From Clostridium sp. (lineage in GTDB: Bacteria > Bacillota_I > Bacilli_A > RF39 > UBA660): 64,000 bases of DNA. Location: NCBI GenBank assembly GCA_022010095.1, contig CP091739.1, positions 496,001 through 560,000 of the forward strand, read 5' to 3'. The notes beneath the pieces were generated by a model. It was not told the DNA's origin and searched no databases. It saw nothing but the letters and a program-made list of their open reading frames with translations. Both the position numbers and the translations under genes were made by a program. This document shows positions 1 to 11,895 of the stretch, piece after piece; position 1 is the stretch's first letter, and the number at the start of each line of letters is the position of its first letter.

Positions 1-1093
1 AAACTTCTAAAAAGATATTTGTAATAAATAACCAGCTAAATAAGTACCAATGCCTTCACCTAAACTAAGTATAAAATATCTAATATTTCCAAATAAGAAT
101 TGACTATCAGTATCTATCTTTCTAACATATACACCATTTATTTTATCTTCAAGTATTCTACCTGTCACATGAGCTACAACCATCGCTATAATGAAGAAAA
201 ACAACATTATTTGTTAAAAATGCTAGTAAGTATACAAGTACTCTACTACCATATTTTTATAAGTATACTAGCGTTAGTACTTAAATTTTTTTACCATGCT
301 TAATGAACAACGAACAAGCAAAACTTCCAACTAAATTACATATAATTATAAATAAAAGATGCAATTGACGCTGAAAAAAATTAATATAATTAGTAAGAAC
401 AAGCATTACAAGACCAAAAAAACTATTCCATATGATATATTCATAATAAGTTGTGTAAATAAGAAATAATTATTTATTTTTAGATTTATATAAATTCTTA
501 ATTGCTTTTTTTATTGGTAAATTACTATCCTTTTTTTATAATATTTATCTTGATCAAAAAGTATCAAAACAAGTGCACTAATCAAAGAAGACATAAGTGC
601 TACAAAAAAAGACAAGAATTATAATCAAATACTCGGTTTCCTACAACTACACCTATAAGTAAACCACAAGATATAACTCCAGCATCTTTACCTAAATAAT
701 TAATAAGATTTTTGCTTTCTATAAGCACTCTCACCTTTTATTAACAGTAGATAAAAGTGGATAATAAGATATAGAAAACATAACATCACACATTATACTT
801 AAAAAGCATACAAATTTTTAATAATATAAGTATTTCTATTTAATAAAAAGAACTGCAAGAGCAATTGACCTAAAAATAATACACATAAGAGTGACACTTT
901 TAATCTTAACTTTAGTTGAAAATAAGCTTATTACAAATGAAATAATTGCACTACATATCAAAGCAACAGATATTATTCTACTTATACCACCTACATCAAA
1001 ACCCACACTTTCAAGCCATAATCCCCTATAGTTAGTCCATATTCCTATTGAAAAAGACATAAAAGCAAGCATTATCATTAATATATTTTTCAT
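1..1093 (-). CDS. MFS-type membrane transporter, 3' end beyond window edge
   Basis: Multi-span inner-membrane protein. The clear N-terminus (MKNILMIMLAF..., ATG at 1093) has two hydrophobic segments around residues 3-20 and 40-60, then basic K-x-K loops, and a further hydrophobic fragment ends near position 7. The arrangement is typical of major facilitator superfamily permeases, but no substrate can be named. The reading frame is broken at several A/T runs between 840 and 200, and a short poly-A near position 10 probably hides continuation past the window start. It is divergent from helD. No strong ribosome site is visible before the ATG; a GTG lies one codon upstream. Family call is by hydropathy and general MFS look only. 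Confidence 0.55.
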
Positions 1094-1207
1094 CACTAAT
1101 ACTTAAAAAAATCTTTTAATTTTTCTTTTATCATATTTGTCTTTCCTTTATACTAACAATACAATTATAATAAAAAAATTTATTAAAAAAATTCAATTCA
1201 AAAACTA

Positions 1208-1237
1208 TTGACAAATATGCATTTTATTTGCTAATAT
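1208..1237 (+). promoter_or_regulatory. Promoter for helD
   Basis: TTGACA (1208-1213), 18-nt spacer, TAATAT (1232-1237), about 60 nt before the helD start. An AGGAGG ribosome site follows at about 1287. Confidence 0.6.
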
Positions 1238-1296
1238 TTTTTTGTCATGCTTGTTAATTTATAAATGATGTGCGCTTGGATTTATAGGAGGTTATA

Positions 1297-3367
1297 ATGA
1301 ATTTAAGTGAAGAAGAATTAAAAAAAGAAGAAAAGCATCTAGAATTAACCACAACACTTTTAAGAGAGAACATTAGTGCCCTTGCTCAAGATTTATATGA
1401 CAATGAGGAAAAACAACAAGAATTTAAGAAGTATATTTGGGATACTAAAGCAGAACTAGATCCTACTGAAATGAAAACTATACTTTCAAACAATGACAAA
1501 GAAATTGAAGACTTAGAAATGAAAGCTAAATACTACAAAACTTTATACAAAGATTCAAAAATAGTCCTTATTTTGGTAAGATAACTTATGAAGATGATGA
1601 AGGAAAAAATGATATTTATATTGGACTTACATACCTTACTAAAGATAATGATAATATTATCTATGACTGGAGAAGCCCAATATCTAGTGTGTTCTACGAC
1701 TATGAACATGGTAAATGTAGTTATAATGCTCCTGGTGGAATAATTGAAGGTTATCTTCACAATAAAAAGACAATTTAGTATTGAAAACCCAAAAAAATTT
1801 AAAAGAGTTTTTTTGATTCAAAAACTAACTATTCAAGATGAAATGTTACAAGAAGTATTAACAAGAAAAAAAATAATAATTATATGAAAAAAATATAGTT
1901 AATACTATTCAAGCAGAACAAAATGCGATAATAAGAAATGTAGAAGATAAAAACTTAATTGTTCAAGGTATTGCTGGTTCAGGTAAAACATCTGTAGCTC
2001 TTCATAGAATAGCATTCCTACTCTATAAGATTAAAAATTTAACTAGTGATAAAGTATTAATATTCGCACCTAACCATATATTTAGCGAATATATATCTAA
2101 TGTACTTCCTGAACTTGGTGAAGAAAATACTAAAGAAACAACATTTAGTGACTTCTTAGAAGCATATATAAAAAGAATATAAAAAAATATTGAATCATTT
2201 ACTTCATTTATAGAAAGATATTATAAAAAAGAAGAACCATATACAGATTTAATAAAATTAAAAACAATCTAATGAAATAATACCTATTATTGAAAAATAT
2301 ATAGAAAAATTATACTAAAAAAAGCAAGATTCACAACTGAAATATTTAATAGAGATTTATATCTTCCACTTGAGAAATTAAATTATTATTTAAATGAAAG
2401 ATCTAGTAGTATTCCATTACTTGAAAGAATAGATGAAATATCATTAAAAAAATAGCTGAACAAGAATTTAGAAATAATAAATCTAAAAGCTAAACAAATA
2501 AGAAAAATGGTTAAGAGAAAGATTAAATATCAGTATTGATATGAAAGAAATATATAAGAATTTCTTTAGAAGTAATGAATTTAAAGAAATATATAACAAA
2601 GAAATACCTGAATCTTATATAAATAAACTTAATGAAAAAGATATATCTTATGAAGATGCTTGTCTATTTGTATATATGAAAAGTTTACTTATGTTTTTTT
2701 AGGAAATGATTACTTAATCGAACAAACAATAGTTGATGAAGCACAAGATTATAGTATTTTTAGAATATATGTTACTTAAGAAAATACTTAAGAGAAGTAA
2801 ATTTACTATTCTAGGAGACATTAATCAAACAATAAATCCATATTATGAATATAAATCACTTAATGAACTTAAAAGTGTATTTACTGATTCAGTTAACTAT
2901 ATAGAACTTAATAAAACATATAGATCTAGTCCTGAAATAATAGAACATGCAAATAAGATATTAGGATTAAACTTAATATCTGCTATAAGAAGAAATACAA
3001 GTATTCCAGTTGAATTTAGATATGAAGATAATTTAAAAGAACAACTTATCAAAGATATAGAGAATTTAAAGAAAGATAATAAAAGTATCGCTATTATAAC
3101 AAAAACAGATACTGAAGCCACTGAAATATACAAACTACTTAAGAAAGATATGAATGAGCTTACTCTTATTGCAAATAACTCAAAAGCATTTAGTCGTGAA
3201 CTAGTAGTAATACCTTCATATATGGCAAAAGGTCTTGAATATGATGCAACTATTGTATATACAAAGAAAGATAATCAATTTACATATAAAGAAAGATATT
3301 TATATTATGTTGCTTGTACAAGAAGTCAACATCACTTAATTATTTATAACCAAAAAAAGAAGCATAA
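1297..3367 (+). CDS. helD: HelD-like RNA polymerase-associated superfamily 1 helicase
   Basis: UvrD/Rep-like ATPase of the HelD type, which in Bacillus removes stalled RNA polymerase from DNA. Seen in order: a charged coiled N-terminal region (residues 1-90), the HelD signature YDWRSPISSVFY (about 1660-1710), Walker A GIAGSGKTS (about 1968-1995), motif II VDEAQDYS (about 2733), KTYRSSPEIIEHA (about 2920), and C-terminal motifs MAKGLEYDATIVY and YVACTRSQHHL (about 3220-3340). The total of about 690 residues is close to the family length. Several poly-A indels split it. The stop (gca-taa, 3365-3367) needs one extra A in the AAAAAAA run and falls inside the terminator stem. Start chosen at the ATG 7 nt after AGGAGG. 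Confidence 0.85.
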
Positions 3368-3388
3368 ATCTCATGCTTCTATTTTTTT
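3352..3388. terminator. Bidirectional terminator between helD and the GH25 gene
   Basis: 8-bp stem AGAAGCAT (3358-3365) / ATGCTTCT (3373-3380), loop of 7, T-run on the plus side (3382-3388) and A-run on the other (3352-3358). It serves both convergent genes, whose stop codons lie inside it. Confidence 0.85.
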
Positions 3389-5224
3389 AGTTCTTTCTTT
3401 ATTTCATCATTTATCATTTTACGTTTCTTAATTGATAATATTAATTTCTTACCTACAATCTTAAGAAATAATACACTATATCCTAAAAGCAGTAAAGAAT
3501 GTTAAAAGAATTTTTGTACTCCATGAATAATAGTTTCATAAGGAACATTTTTTTATACTTATTTAAATCTACTTCTAAATATTCAGTATATTCTTCTTTT
3601 ATCTTCTACTTCACTATTATCACTAAACATACTTTCATCATATAAGAAACTTACATCACAGTGGCCCATTGAGTTAGTGGCACCAGTATCAGTACATACA
3701 TTAGTAACTTGTCTGCATAGAAACTGTATAATCATTATTACTTGTTTCAGTTACCTCTTCAAGTTCACTTAACTTAAATCCTTTATTAATCCATTTACTT
3801 TCATCTTTATAATTAGGTCCACCTGCTGCCCAAATATAAAAGTCATTATCTTTTAGTGAATTACCATTTCTTTTAAAACACTTACTTATACTATCCAAAG
3901 TACTATAATTGCCATATATACCCACATTCACAAATCCATGATTATTACATAATTCTTTAAATCCTTGTGCTATATCATAATAATTAATATCACTACTATC
4001 AAGTTCAAAAATCAATAAATATTGGTGTTTTTACTTTTTATCAATATTAATATTTTTTTACTATTTAGTTCGCTATCTAATTTATCTAAATAATTACCTA
4101 TTCTTTCTAGTATGATAGATGTTTCTTCTTTTTCCTCCAAGACACATATAAAGTCCTAAATCAATATTATTAGTAATAACATTTTTGTATATGTTCACTT
4201 ACTGTATCTAAATAAGTATCACTCTTGATTCTAGCAACTTCAACTATAACATAATCAGATGTTTCACTTACTCTATCCCATAAAATAATATCTTGATAAT
4301 CAGAAATATCAATACCTTTTTCTTACTCCAAAGTTATATGATACAAGGTCTTTATTAGAATCAATTGCTTCATATAAATTAGGAATATATAATGAATCAC
4401 CAACACTTACTTCTTTTTACATTGTTATATTTCATTAAATCTTCTTCACTAAGTCCACATTTTAATGCAATACTATGAAGAGTTTCATTTTCACCTACTA
4501 TATACATTGCACTACAAGGTAAAATAACATTAGAATCAGTAACCATAGATAAATTCTTAGATGCTGTAATGTCACCACTTAAACTTTTAGTTATATCAAC
4601 ACTTCCAATATATTTAATTTCTTCACTATCTCTTATTAAGAAAAACACTTCTATCAGTTATATCTACTAAATAATTATTTAAGTCATTAAGATTAGTATC
4701 ACTACCATAGATACCTATTCTATAAGAAGAATTATCTATCTTATTTAAGAATGATTCAATTATCTCTTTTTTCATTGTATTATTTAGTTTCTTATTTGAC
4801 ATAATTTTATCTATATCAAAATATATTGGCATATCAATATCAAATCTTTTTAAGAATACTTTCTAAATAATCAGTATCCATATACATCTCGCCAAGTGTA
4901 TCAGCATCACATTCAAATACTAATGAAACAGATATTCCCTCATTCTTACATTTATTAAGTTTATTAGTAAGAGCGGTTATATCGTTATATTCTTTTCTTT
5001 TAACATGTAGTACTACAAAAATTATTAACATGAACTTTAGTATTAAATCTTGTATTTATATTTTCATAACCAACACTATTTTCATGACTAGCATCACTCT
5101 TACCACGAATGTTAGAATCTTTAATACCAAGAACTACATCTTTTACTAGATTAGCAGTAAGTGCTCCTCCTACTGTGTAAAGTATTACTTTATTTTTAAT
5201 TTTCTTTTTACTTTCGTTTTCCAT
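3379..5224 (-). CDS. Membrane protein with two GH25 lysozyme-like domains and a LysM
   Basis: Probable cell-wall-associated protein of about 610 residues. N-terminal lysines precede a hydrophobic segment (residues about 13-35). A first GH25-like module follows, with PIYFDIDKI and RIGIYGSDTNL (about 4720-4830), then a LysM segment (VGENETLHSIALKCGLSEEDLMKYN region, about 4420-4510). A second GH25-like module has RKGIDISDYQ, YVIVEVARI, MIFELDSSD and FVNVGIYGNYSTL (3900-4330). A hydrophobic stretch lies near the C-terminus. The usual GH25 Asp-x-Glu is Asp-Ile-Asp in module one and Glu-Leu-Asp in module two, so catalysis is doubtful. Ribosome site AGGAGA precedes ATG 5224. The stop at 3379-3381 lies in the shared terminator. 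Frameshifts occur at about 5030, 4840, 4640, 4420 and 4140. Confidence 0.65.
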
Positions 5225-5263
5225 ATTATCTCCTAAAGTCCTGTTATTATAGCATAATTTAAT

Positions 5264-5293
5264 GCAAAATAAAAGACCCTATTTCTAGAGCCT
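5264..5293 (-). terminator. tuf / str operon terminator
   Basis: Minus-strand stem AGGCTCT / AGGGTCT with a GAAA-type loop, followed by TTTTATTTT. It sits 10 nt after the tuf stop. Confidence 0.7.
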
Positions 5294-5303
5294 ATTATTT
5301 CAA

Positions 5304-6470
5304 TTATTCCATGATTTCAGATACAACACCAGCACCAACTGTTCTACCACCTTCACGAATTGAGAACTTAGTTCCATTTTCGATAGCGATAGGAGCAATT
5401 AATTCAACAGTCATAGTTACGTTATCTCCAGGCATAACCATTTCAGTTCCTTCTGGTAAAGTAATTACACCAGTAACATCAGTAGTTCTGAAATAGAATT
5501 GTGGTCTGTAGTTTGTAAAGAATGGTGTATGTCTTCCACCTTCTTCTTTAGATAGAACATATACACTAGCTTTGAATTTCTTATGTGGTGTAATGCTTCC
5601 TGGTTTACATAAGATTTGTCCTCTTTCAACATCTTCTCTGTTAATACCACGAAGTAAAACTCCAGCGTTATCTCCAGCTTCAGCATAATCTAATGATTTT
5701 CTGAACATTTCGATTCCTGTAACTACAGTTTTCTTAGTTGGTTTTAAACCAACGATTTCAACTTCATCGTTAAGTTTTAACTTACCTCTTTCAACACGAC
5801 CTGTAACAACAGTTCCACGTCCAGTGATAGTAAATACGTCTTCAATTGACATTAAGAATGGTTTATCATTATCTCTCTTAGGTGTATCAATCCATGAGTC
5901 AACAGCAGCCATAAGGTCTTTAATTGGTTGTATCCATTTTTCATCACCTTCAAGAGCTTTTAATGCAGATCCACGAATAACTGGAGTATTGTCTCCATCA
6001 AATCCGTATTCATTTAATAATTCACGAACTTCCATTTCAACTAAGTCTATAATTCTGGATCATCAACCATATCACATTTATTGATGAATACTACCATTTT
6101 TGGTACACCAACTTGACGAGAAAGTAAGATGTGTTCTCTTGTTTGAGCCATAGGTCCATCTGTTGCAGCAATAACTAGAATAGCACCATCCATTTGAGCA
6201 GCACCTGTGATCATGTTTTACATAGTCAGCATGTCCTGGACAGTCAACGTGAGCATAGTGACGTTTGTCAGTACTATATTCAACGTGAGCAGTATTAATA
6301 GTAATACCTCTTTCTCTTTCTTCTGGAGCTTTATCGATTTGGTCATAAGCCATAAATTCTCCGAAATATTTAGTAATTGCAGCAGTTAATGTTGTTTTAC
6401 CATGGTCAACGTGTCCAATAGTACCAATATTAACATGCTCTTTTGAACGGTCGAATTTTTGTTTTGCCAT
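5304..6470 (-). CDS. tuf: Elongation factor Tu
   Basis: GTPase that delivers aminoacyl-tRNA to the ribosome. N-terminal G1 [10 protein letters not shown], the RGITIN switch region, [10 protein letters not shown], then domains 2 and 3 ([33 protein letters not shown]-terminal [12 protein letters not shown]). Expected length about 390 residues. The gene is split by two small indels (about 6217, gtaaaac; about 6048, gaattatag) that each restore canonical EF-Tu sequence when corrected. This is a clear demonstration that breaks here are technical. AAAGGAGG ribosome site before ATG 6470. Last gene of rpsL-rpsG-fusA-tuf. Confidence 0.97.
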
Positions 6471-6500
6471 TTTATTTTTCCTCCTTTGTTTACATATTAT

Positions 6501-6529
6501 ATTTTATCTAATACTTGATGATATTTCAA
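6501..6529 (-). promoter_or_regulatory. Possible internal promoter for tuf
   Basis: Minus strand TTGAAA, 17-nt spacer, TAAAAT, ending 31 nt before the tuf start. It overlaps a small hairpin (ATACTTG/CAAGTAT). Confidence 0.4.
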
Positions 6530-6560
6530 GTATAAATAACAAAACTTTTCAAAAGTATAC

Positions 6561-8636
6561 TTATTGTTGTACACCATTTTTCTTTATAATCTCATCAGCA
6601 ATACTTCTTGGAACTTCTTCATAGTGATCAAATATCATTTGATATGTACCACGTCCTTGAGTATTACTTCTAAGAACTGTCATGTAACCGAACATTTCTG
6701 AAAGTGGAACCATAGCTCTAATAGAAATATCTCTACCTCTTGATTCATTACCAAGTGGTTTTCCACGTCTACTAGTTAAGTCTCCCATAACTGTTCCCAT
6801 GAATTCTTCTGGAACAACTACTTCAACATTCATAATTGGTTCTAAAATGCAAGGATTACATTTATTTTTAGCTTCTTTTAATGCCATAGAAGCTGCGATT
6901 TTAAATGCCATTTCATTTGAGTCTACATCATGGTAAGATCCATCAAATAATGTACATTTAACATCTATCATTGGATATCCAGCAAGTACACCACCTGCTA
7001 AAGCTTCTTGAAGTCCTTTGTCAACTACAGGAATATATTCACGAGGAACAACACCACCAACAACTTCATCAACAAATTCATATCCCTTATCAGGATTTGG
7101 TTCAAATTTAACCCATACGTGTCCGTATTGTCCACGTCCACCTGATTGTTTAATGTATTTACCTTCACATTCAGCAGTACTCTTAAGAGTTTCTCTATAA
7201 GCAACTTGTGGTTTACCAACATTTGCTTCAACACCAAATTCTCTTCTCATTCTATCAACTAGAACATCAAGATGAAGCTCACCCATACCAGAAATAACTG
7301 TTTGACCAGTTTCATGATCAGTTTTAGCTCTGAATGATGGATCTTCTTTAGCTAATTTTTGAAGAGCAATTCCCATCTTTTCTTGATCTGCTTTTGATTT
7401 TGGTTCAATAGCAAGTTCAATAACTGGTTCTGGGAATACCATTTTTTCAAGAATAACTTGATTCTTTTCATCACATAGAGTATCACCTGTAGTAGTATCT
7501 TTAAGGCCTACAGCAGCAGCAATTTCTCCAGCATATACTTCGCTAATTTCTTTTCTTTGATTAGCATGCATTTGAAGAATACGTCCGATTCTTTCTTTTT
7601 CTCCTTTAGTAGAGTTCATAACATAACTTCCTGATTTAAGTACACCAGAGTATACACGGAAGAATGTTAAGTTCCCTACAAATGGATCGTTCATAACTTT
7701 GAATGCTAAAGCACTGAATGGTTCACTATCACTAGCTTTTCTTTCAACCTCTTTATCATTCATATCAACGCCTTTAACAGCTGCAATATCAGTTGGAGCT
7801 GGTAAATAGTCAATAACTGCATCCATTAATGTACGAGTACCTTTGTCTCCTAGGGCATCAGCACATAATACTGGGAAAAATTTAACAGCTAATGTAGCTT
7901 TTCTTATAGTTGATTTTAATAAATCTACACTAATTTCATTTCCTTCTAAATATTGTTCCATTAATTCATCAGAGAAATCAGCAACAGCATCTATTAATTT
8001 ACCTCTATATTCTTCAGCTCTATCCATCATGTCTGCTGGTATTTCAATTTCAGTAACATTTTGAGCAGCAGTTCCATCATAGCTATAAGCTTTCATAGTA
8101 ACTAAATCAACGTATCCTGTAAAGTGATCTTCAGCTCCAATTGGTAACATGATTGGTTCTGCTTTTTCAGATAGTCTGTGGTGAATTGATTCCATTGAGT
8201 AATCAAAATCAGCACCCATTTTTTCCATCTTGTTAGCACAAATCATTCTTGGAACCATATAATCATTTGCTTGTCTCCAAACTTGTTCAGTTTGAGTTTC
8301 TACTCCAGCTTGAGCATCGATTAATGCAACAGCACCATCAAGTACTCTTAAACTACGAGCAACTTCAATAGTGAAGTCTACGTGTCCCGGAGTATCTATT
8401 ATATTGAATCTATAACCATTCCAGTGTACTGTAGTTGCAGCACTAGTAATTGTTATACCTCTTTCTTTTTCTTGATCCATCCAGTCCATTTGAGAAGCTC
8501 CATCGTGAGTTTCACCAATTTTATGAATGTTTCCACCTAAATATAGAATTCTCTCAGTAGTTGTTGTTTTACCAGCATCTATATGAGCCATGATTCCTAT
8601 ATTACGTGTTTTTTCTAACGATACATCACGTGCCAT
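6561..8636 (-). CDS. fusA: Elongation factor G
   Basis: Translocation GTPase, 691 residues, intact and of normal length. G-domain motifs [23 protein letters not shown] and NKMEK are all seen, with domains II-V downstream ([24 protein letters not shown] region, C-terminal [17 protein letters not shown]). Second-last gene of the str operon. The ATG at 8636 lies 15 nt after the rpsG stop, with a GGAG ribosome site in between. Confidence 0.98.
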   Translation of the reverse strand: MARDVSLEKTRNIGIMAHIDAGKTTTTERILYLGGNIHKIGETHDGASQMDWMDQEKERGITITSAATTVHWNGYRFNIIDTPGHVDFTIEVARSLRVLDGAVALIDAQAGVETQTEQVWRQANDYMVPRMICANKMEKMGADFDYSMESIHHRLSEKAEPIMLPIGAEDHFTGYVDLVTMKAYSYDGTAAQNVTEIEIPADMMDRAEEYRGKLIDAVADFSDELMEQYLEGNEISVDLLKSTIRKATLAVKFFPVLCADALGDKGTRTLMDAVIDYLPAPTDIAAVKGVDMNDKEVERKASDSEPFSALAFKVMNDPFVGNLTFFRVYSGVLKSGSYVMNSTKGEKERIGRILQMHANQRKEISEVYAGEIAAAVGLKDTTTGDTLCDEKNQVILEKMVFPEPVIELAIEPKSKADQEKMGIALQKLAKEDPSFRAKTDHETGQTVISGMGELHLDVLVDRMRREFGVEANVGKPQVAYRETLKSTAECEGKYIKQSGGRGQYGHVWVKFEPNPDKGYEFVDEVVGGVVPREYIPVVDKGLQEALAGGVLAGYPMIDVKCTLFDGSYHDVDSNEMAFKIAASMALKEAKNKCNPCILEPIMNVEVVVPEEFMGTVMGDLTSRRGKPLGNESRGRDISIRAMVPLSEMFGYMTVLRSNTQGRGTYQMIFDHYEEVPRSIADEIIKKNGVQQ

Positions 8637-8651
8637 AAGTGTTCTCCCTTC

Positions 8652-9124
8652 TTACCATCTATAATGAGCATATGCTTTATTAGCTTCTGCCATTTTATGA
8701 GTATCTTCACGTTTCTTAACTGCTCCACCTATTCCGTTTGAAGCATCGATTATTTCAGCAGCTAAATTTTCTGCCATACCTTTTCCATTTCTACTTTTAG
8801 CATATTGGATTAACCAACGAAGTGTTAATGCGTTAGCTCTATCTTCACGTACTTCAGTTGGAACTGAATAGTTACTTCCACCAATTCTTCTACTTCTAAT
8901 TTCTAGTGATGGTCTAATATTATCAAATGCTTCATTTAGAACTTCCATAGGATCTCTATTTGTTTTTTCTTTTACTGTTTCAAGTGCATCATATAATATT
9001 TTTTGAGCAGTTCCTTTTTTTACCATCTATCATAATTTGATTTATTAACTTAGTAATCAACTTTTGAATTATATATTGAATCAGGTAATACATCTCTTTT
9101 TTTAGTGCTTGTCTTTTTACGCAT
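8652..9124 (-). CDS. rpsG: 30S ribosomal protein S7
   Basis: Primary 16S rRNA binding protein of the small subunit head. The C-terminal 124 residues are in one frame ([52 protein letters not shown]). The first 32 residues ([21 protein letters not shown]...) start at ATG 9124 behind GGAG. Two single-base indels (about 9060 and the A7 run at 9015) split the gene. The corrected length of 156 residues matches the family. Confidence 0.95.
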
Positions 9125-9164
9125 GTTTTTATTTCTCCTTTCTCAAACTTAATTATTTATTTTT

Positions 9165-9573
9165 TTAGGTTTTTTTAGTTCCGTATTTACTTCTACCTTG
9201 TCTTCTTTTTATCAATACCAGCAGTATCTAAAGTACCACGAACTATGTGATAACGAACTCCGATTAAGTCCTTAACACGTCCACCACGAATCAATACAAC
9301 ACTATGTTCTTGTAAGTTATGTCCTTCACCACCGATATAGCAGTTTACTTCATAACCATTACTTAATCTAACTCTAGCGATTTTTCTTAAAGCTGAGTTT
9401 GGTTTTTTTGGTGTTTTAGTAGAAACACGAGTACAAACTCCACGTTTTTGTGGTGCACAGTTGTTAGTTCTTACTTTGTCTTTAGAGTTATATCCAACAT
9501 TTAATACTGGGCTTTTACTCTTTTTAACCTTTTGTCCTCTACTCTTTCTTACTAATTGATTAATTGTAGGCAT
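9165..9573 (-). CDS. rpsL: 30S ribosomal protein S12
   Basis: Decoding-centre protein. Starts at ATG 9573 ([15 protein letters not shown]), behind a GGAG site, not at the longer upstream extension. Signature [18 protein letters not shown] and [13 protein letters not shown] are present. A missing base near 9200 truncates the frame at DKKKTR; correction restores [10 protein letters not shown] and a stop at 9165-9167, giving 137 residues, the normal length. First gene of the str operon. Confidence 0.96.
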
Positions 9574-9665
9574 AAATTTAGTCTCCTTTCTTATACACAT
9601 TTCCAGGTGTATCATTTACTATATTTTTTTAAGTTTTCTGCGTGAGAAAACCTGAAATCTAGTTA

Positions 9666-9695
9666 ATAATAGCATACCAGAACCCCTTTTGTCAA
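9666..9695 (-). promoter_or_regulatory. str operon promoter
   Basis: Minus strand TTGACA (9695-9690), 18 nt, TATTAT (9671-9666). About 95 nt of leader before rpsL includes a hairpin GTTTTC/GAAAAC near 9635-9655. Confidence 0.7.
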
Positions 9696-9717
9696 CGATT
9701 ATTACTAATTATTTCAA

Positions 9718-9751
9718 GAAAAAAAGTAAGAATTTTCATTTTTTTCTCACT
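9718..9751 (-). terminator. Terminator of the AAA/vWA-like cassette
   Basis: Minus-strand stem AGTGAGAA / TTCTTACT followed by a T-run. It separates the cassette from the str promoter. Confidence 0.65.
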
Positions 9752-9757
9752 CTTTTT

Positions 9758-11319
9758 CTATTTAATAATTAATTTTTTTACATGCTTCATAGTATTTATT
9801 ATTTTTTTAAGTTTCTCCATATATCCAAGTATTACATTTAAATCATCTTGTGATAAATTACGTATTACATTTACTCTTAATGTTGTTTCTGGTGAAAAGC
9901 CACTTATCTCTTTTTTATATACTTTACCTATTCCACGAGTTGATACTATATGTGGTATTCTTGATTTTTCTACTGCATCTCTAAATGCCCACATGAAGTC
10001 TAAAACACTATCATTAGGATATAATTTTTCTTCTAATGCCATATCATAATCAAAGAATACATTATCAAATCTATCAAGAGTTGATGCATCAAGCGCATTA
10101 CGACCTACATATTGAAAATCACTACCACGGCCCCAGGTATTAGCGGCTGCCACCATTCTAAAATCAGGATGTCTCTCTATTGTTTTATGTGGAAAAGCCA
10201 TATATCCATTTGCAAGTGCTGAGTTTATGACTATTAACGCAGATGGATCAGAATTATCTATTTCATCTAAAAAGAATACTCCGCCATTTTTAAATGCTTT
10301 ATAGAATTCAGTAGCACGATAATTACCACCAGCATCAATAAATCCAGTTAGCTTAAATTCATTGCTTGCATTATTAGTGTAATACATATGTTTATTAAGT
10401 GCTTTTGATACTTGAGCTATTGAATAGTTTTTACCACTACCAGCAGGACCAATTAACATAACTGGTTCATCCATATTTACCAAACTAAGTATTTCTTCAA
10501 ACTTTTCATGAAAATGTTCAGCATCAGTTCTACCTATTTCTTCACCATGAAGATTAATAATATGAATAGTTGGTAAATTAAGTTTCTTCTTTTCTTCACT
10601 TATTATCTTTTCTACTTCTTCGCTTATTTCTTTACGTACATTCTCTTTATAATTTATCTTTGCTACTTCATCACGTACTATCTTAAGAAGTTCTTTCTTT
10701 GTTTCAGTATCTATGCTTCCACTAATAGAACTTTCTATTCTACTTTTTTTATTTCATCACTATTAAGATATTCTTGAAGTGATTCTTTAATCTTATTACG
10801 AACTTCATCACTGATATTACCTGATATAATATTGTTTATAAAGTCCATCATTTCTTTTTGATAAAGTTAAATTTTTCTTCTTTTTTTCTTTATCTGGTTT
10901 TTGCTATTTTTAGAGCTGTCTTTAGTACCTTTTTTTATTTTTCGTTAGATTCTTTTTAAATCGAGTATCACTTTCTTGCAATTCTTTTTTTCTTTCTTTG
11001 ATCTTTCTATTTTTAGAACTATCTTCATTTCCTTTTTTTATTTTTTTGCTAAATTCTTTTTAAATTAGTATCACTTTCTTGTGATTCATTCTTTTTCAGC
11101 AGTTTTTTTCTGGATTAACATTATCTTCTTTTTGAAACTTTTTTTCTTTAGGCTCTTCTATTTTTTTAGTCTCTTTTTGATTTTTATCTTTTTCTTTAAA
11201 TTTATTTTTTTATCTTTTTTTGTACCCTTTTTTTCATTTCGTAAAAATTCTCCCCTGTCATAATATCTATCACCTATTTCTACTATTTCTTCTTTAAAGT
11301 TTGACAAGATATTTTTCAT
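9758..11319 (-). CDS. MoxR/CobS-type AAA+ ATPase with Lys/Asp-rich N-terminus
   Basis: AAA_5/dynein-related-type ATPase. ATPase core: Walker A LIGPAGSGKN, Walker B VFFLDEIDNSD, sensor I VAAANTWG, arginine-finger-like STLDRFD, and an Arg near STRGIG. The order is as in MoxR, RavA and CobS chaperone-like ATPases, which act with von Willebrand A partners. Before the core is a charged helical region (about 11000-10500), and before that a very Lys-rich low-complexity stretch broken by poly-A indels. ATG at 11319 lies 6 nt after the previous stop, which suggests coupling. Last gene of a five-gene unit. No target is evident. Confidence 0.7.
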
Positions 11320-11324
11320 CACTA

Positions 11325-11895
11325 CTAAAAAGATATATTGCCATCTTCACTATATGAATAATATAATTCACCTTTTCCACTTTTACCTGCTGAAATAAGT
11401 CCATCATCATTATTTACCATAACAAATGAACAATCTATACCATTACTATTCAATAAATCAATAGTATATTTCATACCATACTTATAATATAAATATGGTA
11501 AAATTTGGTCTTCAGTAGCTACCTTTTTATCTTTAAATTTTTCTTCCCATAATTTAGTTAACATTTCTGGATTTGAACAATTTATCATATAAGTATATTT
11601 ATTATCACTACTAGTAAATATTCTATTATTTGCTCCTAATAAATAATGATTGTTACAATGAGTTTCATTTAATTCTTCTTCACCTGTTAAAAAAATCTTT
11701 TTAACACTGTCTTTTAGTTTTTTCATTTCTGCTTTGCTTCTTGTATTATTAGGATCACTAGTTAATACAAATGGACCATATTTTTCACCAAGAATACAAA
11801 ATTTTTCACCATCATAATAAGTATTTGGCATTACAATACTATATGATTTATCTACTGACTTTTTCTATAATGCTTTCTTTATTATCAGCAAACAT
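11325..11895 (-). CDS. Unknown protein B, paralogue of the preceding gene
   Basis: About 188 residues after correcting one missing A near 11853, so the start is ATG 11895 (MFADNKESIIEK), overlapping the stop of protein A. No recognised family. The C-terminal half repeats the pattern of protein A: a MLTKL helix, YLYYKYGM, G-I-D-C-SFVM, then ELYYSYSEDGNI. No signal peptide and no membrane span, so probably cytosolic. Tight overlap on both sides implies one transcript with the AAA ATPase and the vWA-like gene. Confidence 0.6.

Noticed and set aside
100..303. Plus-strand reading frames opposite the MFS, tuf, fusA, lexA and pilin genes
   Set aside because: They are shadows of conserved genes, with no ribosome sites or family features.
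5304..6470. Split tuf as a pseudogene or programmed frameshift
   Set aside because: Single-base fixes restore perfect EF-Tu, and similar breaks occur in every other essential gene.
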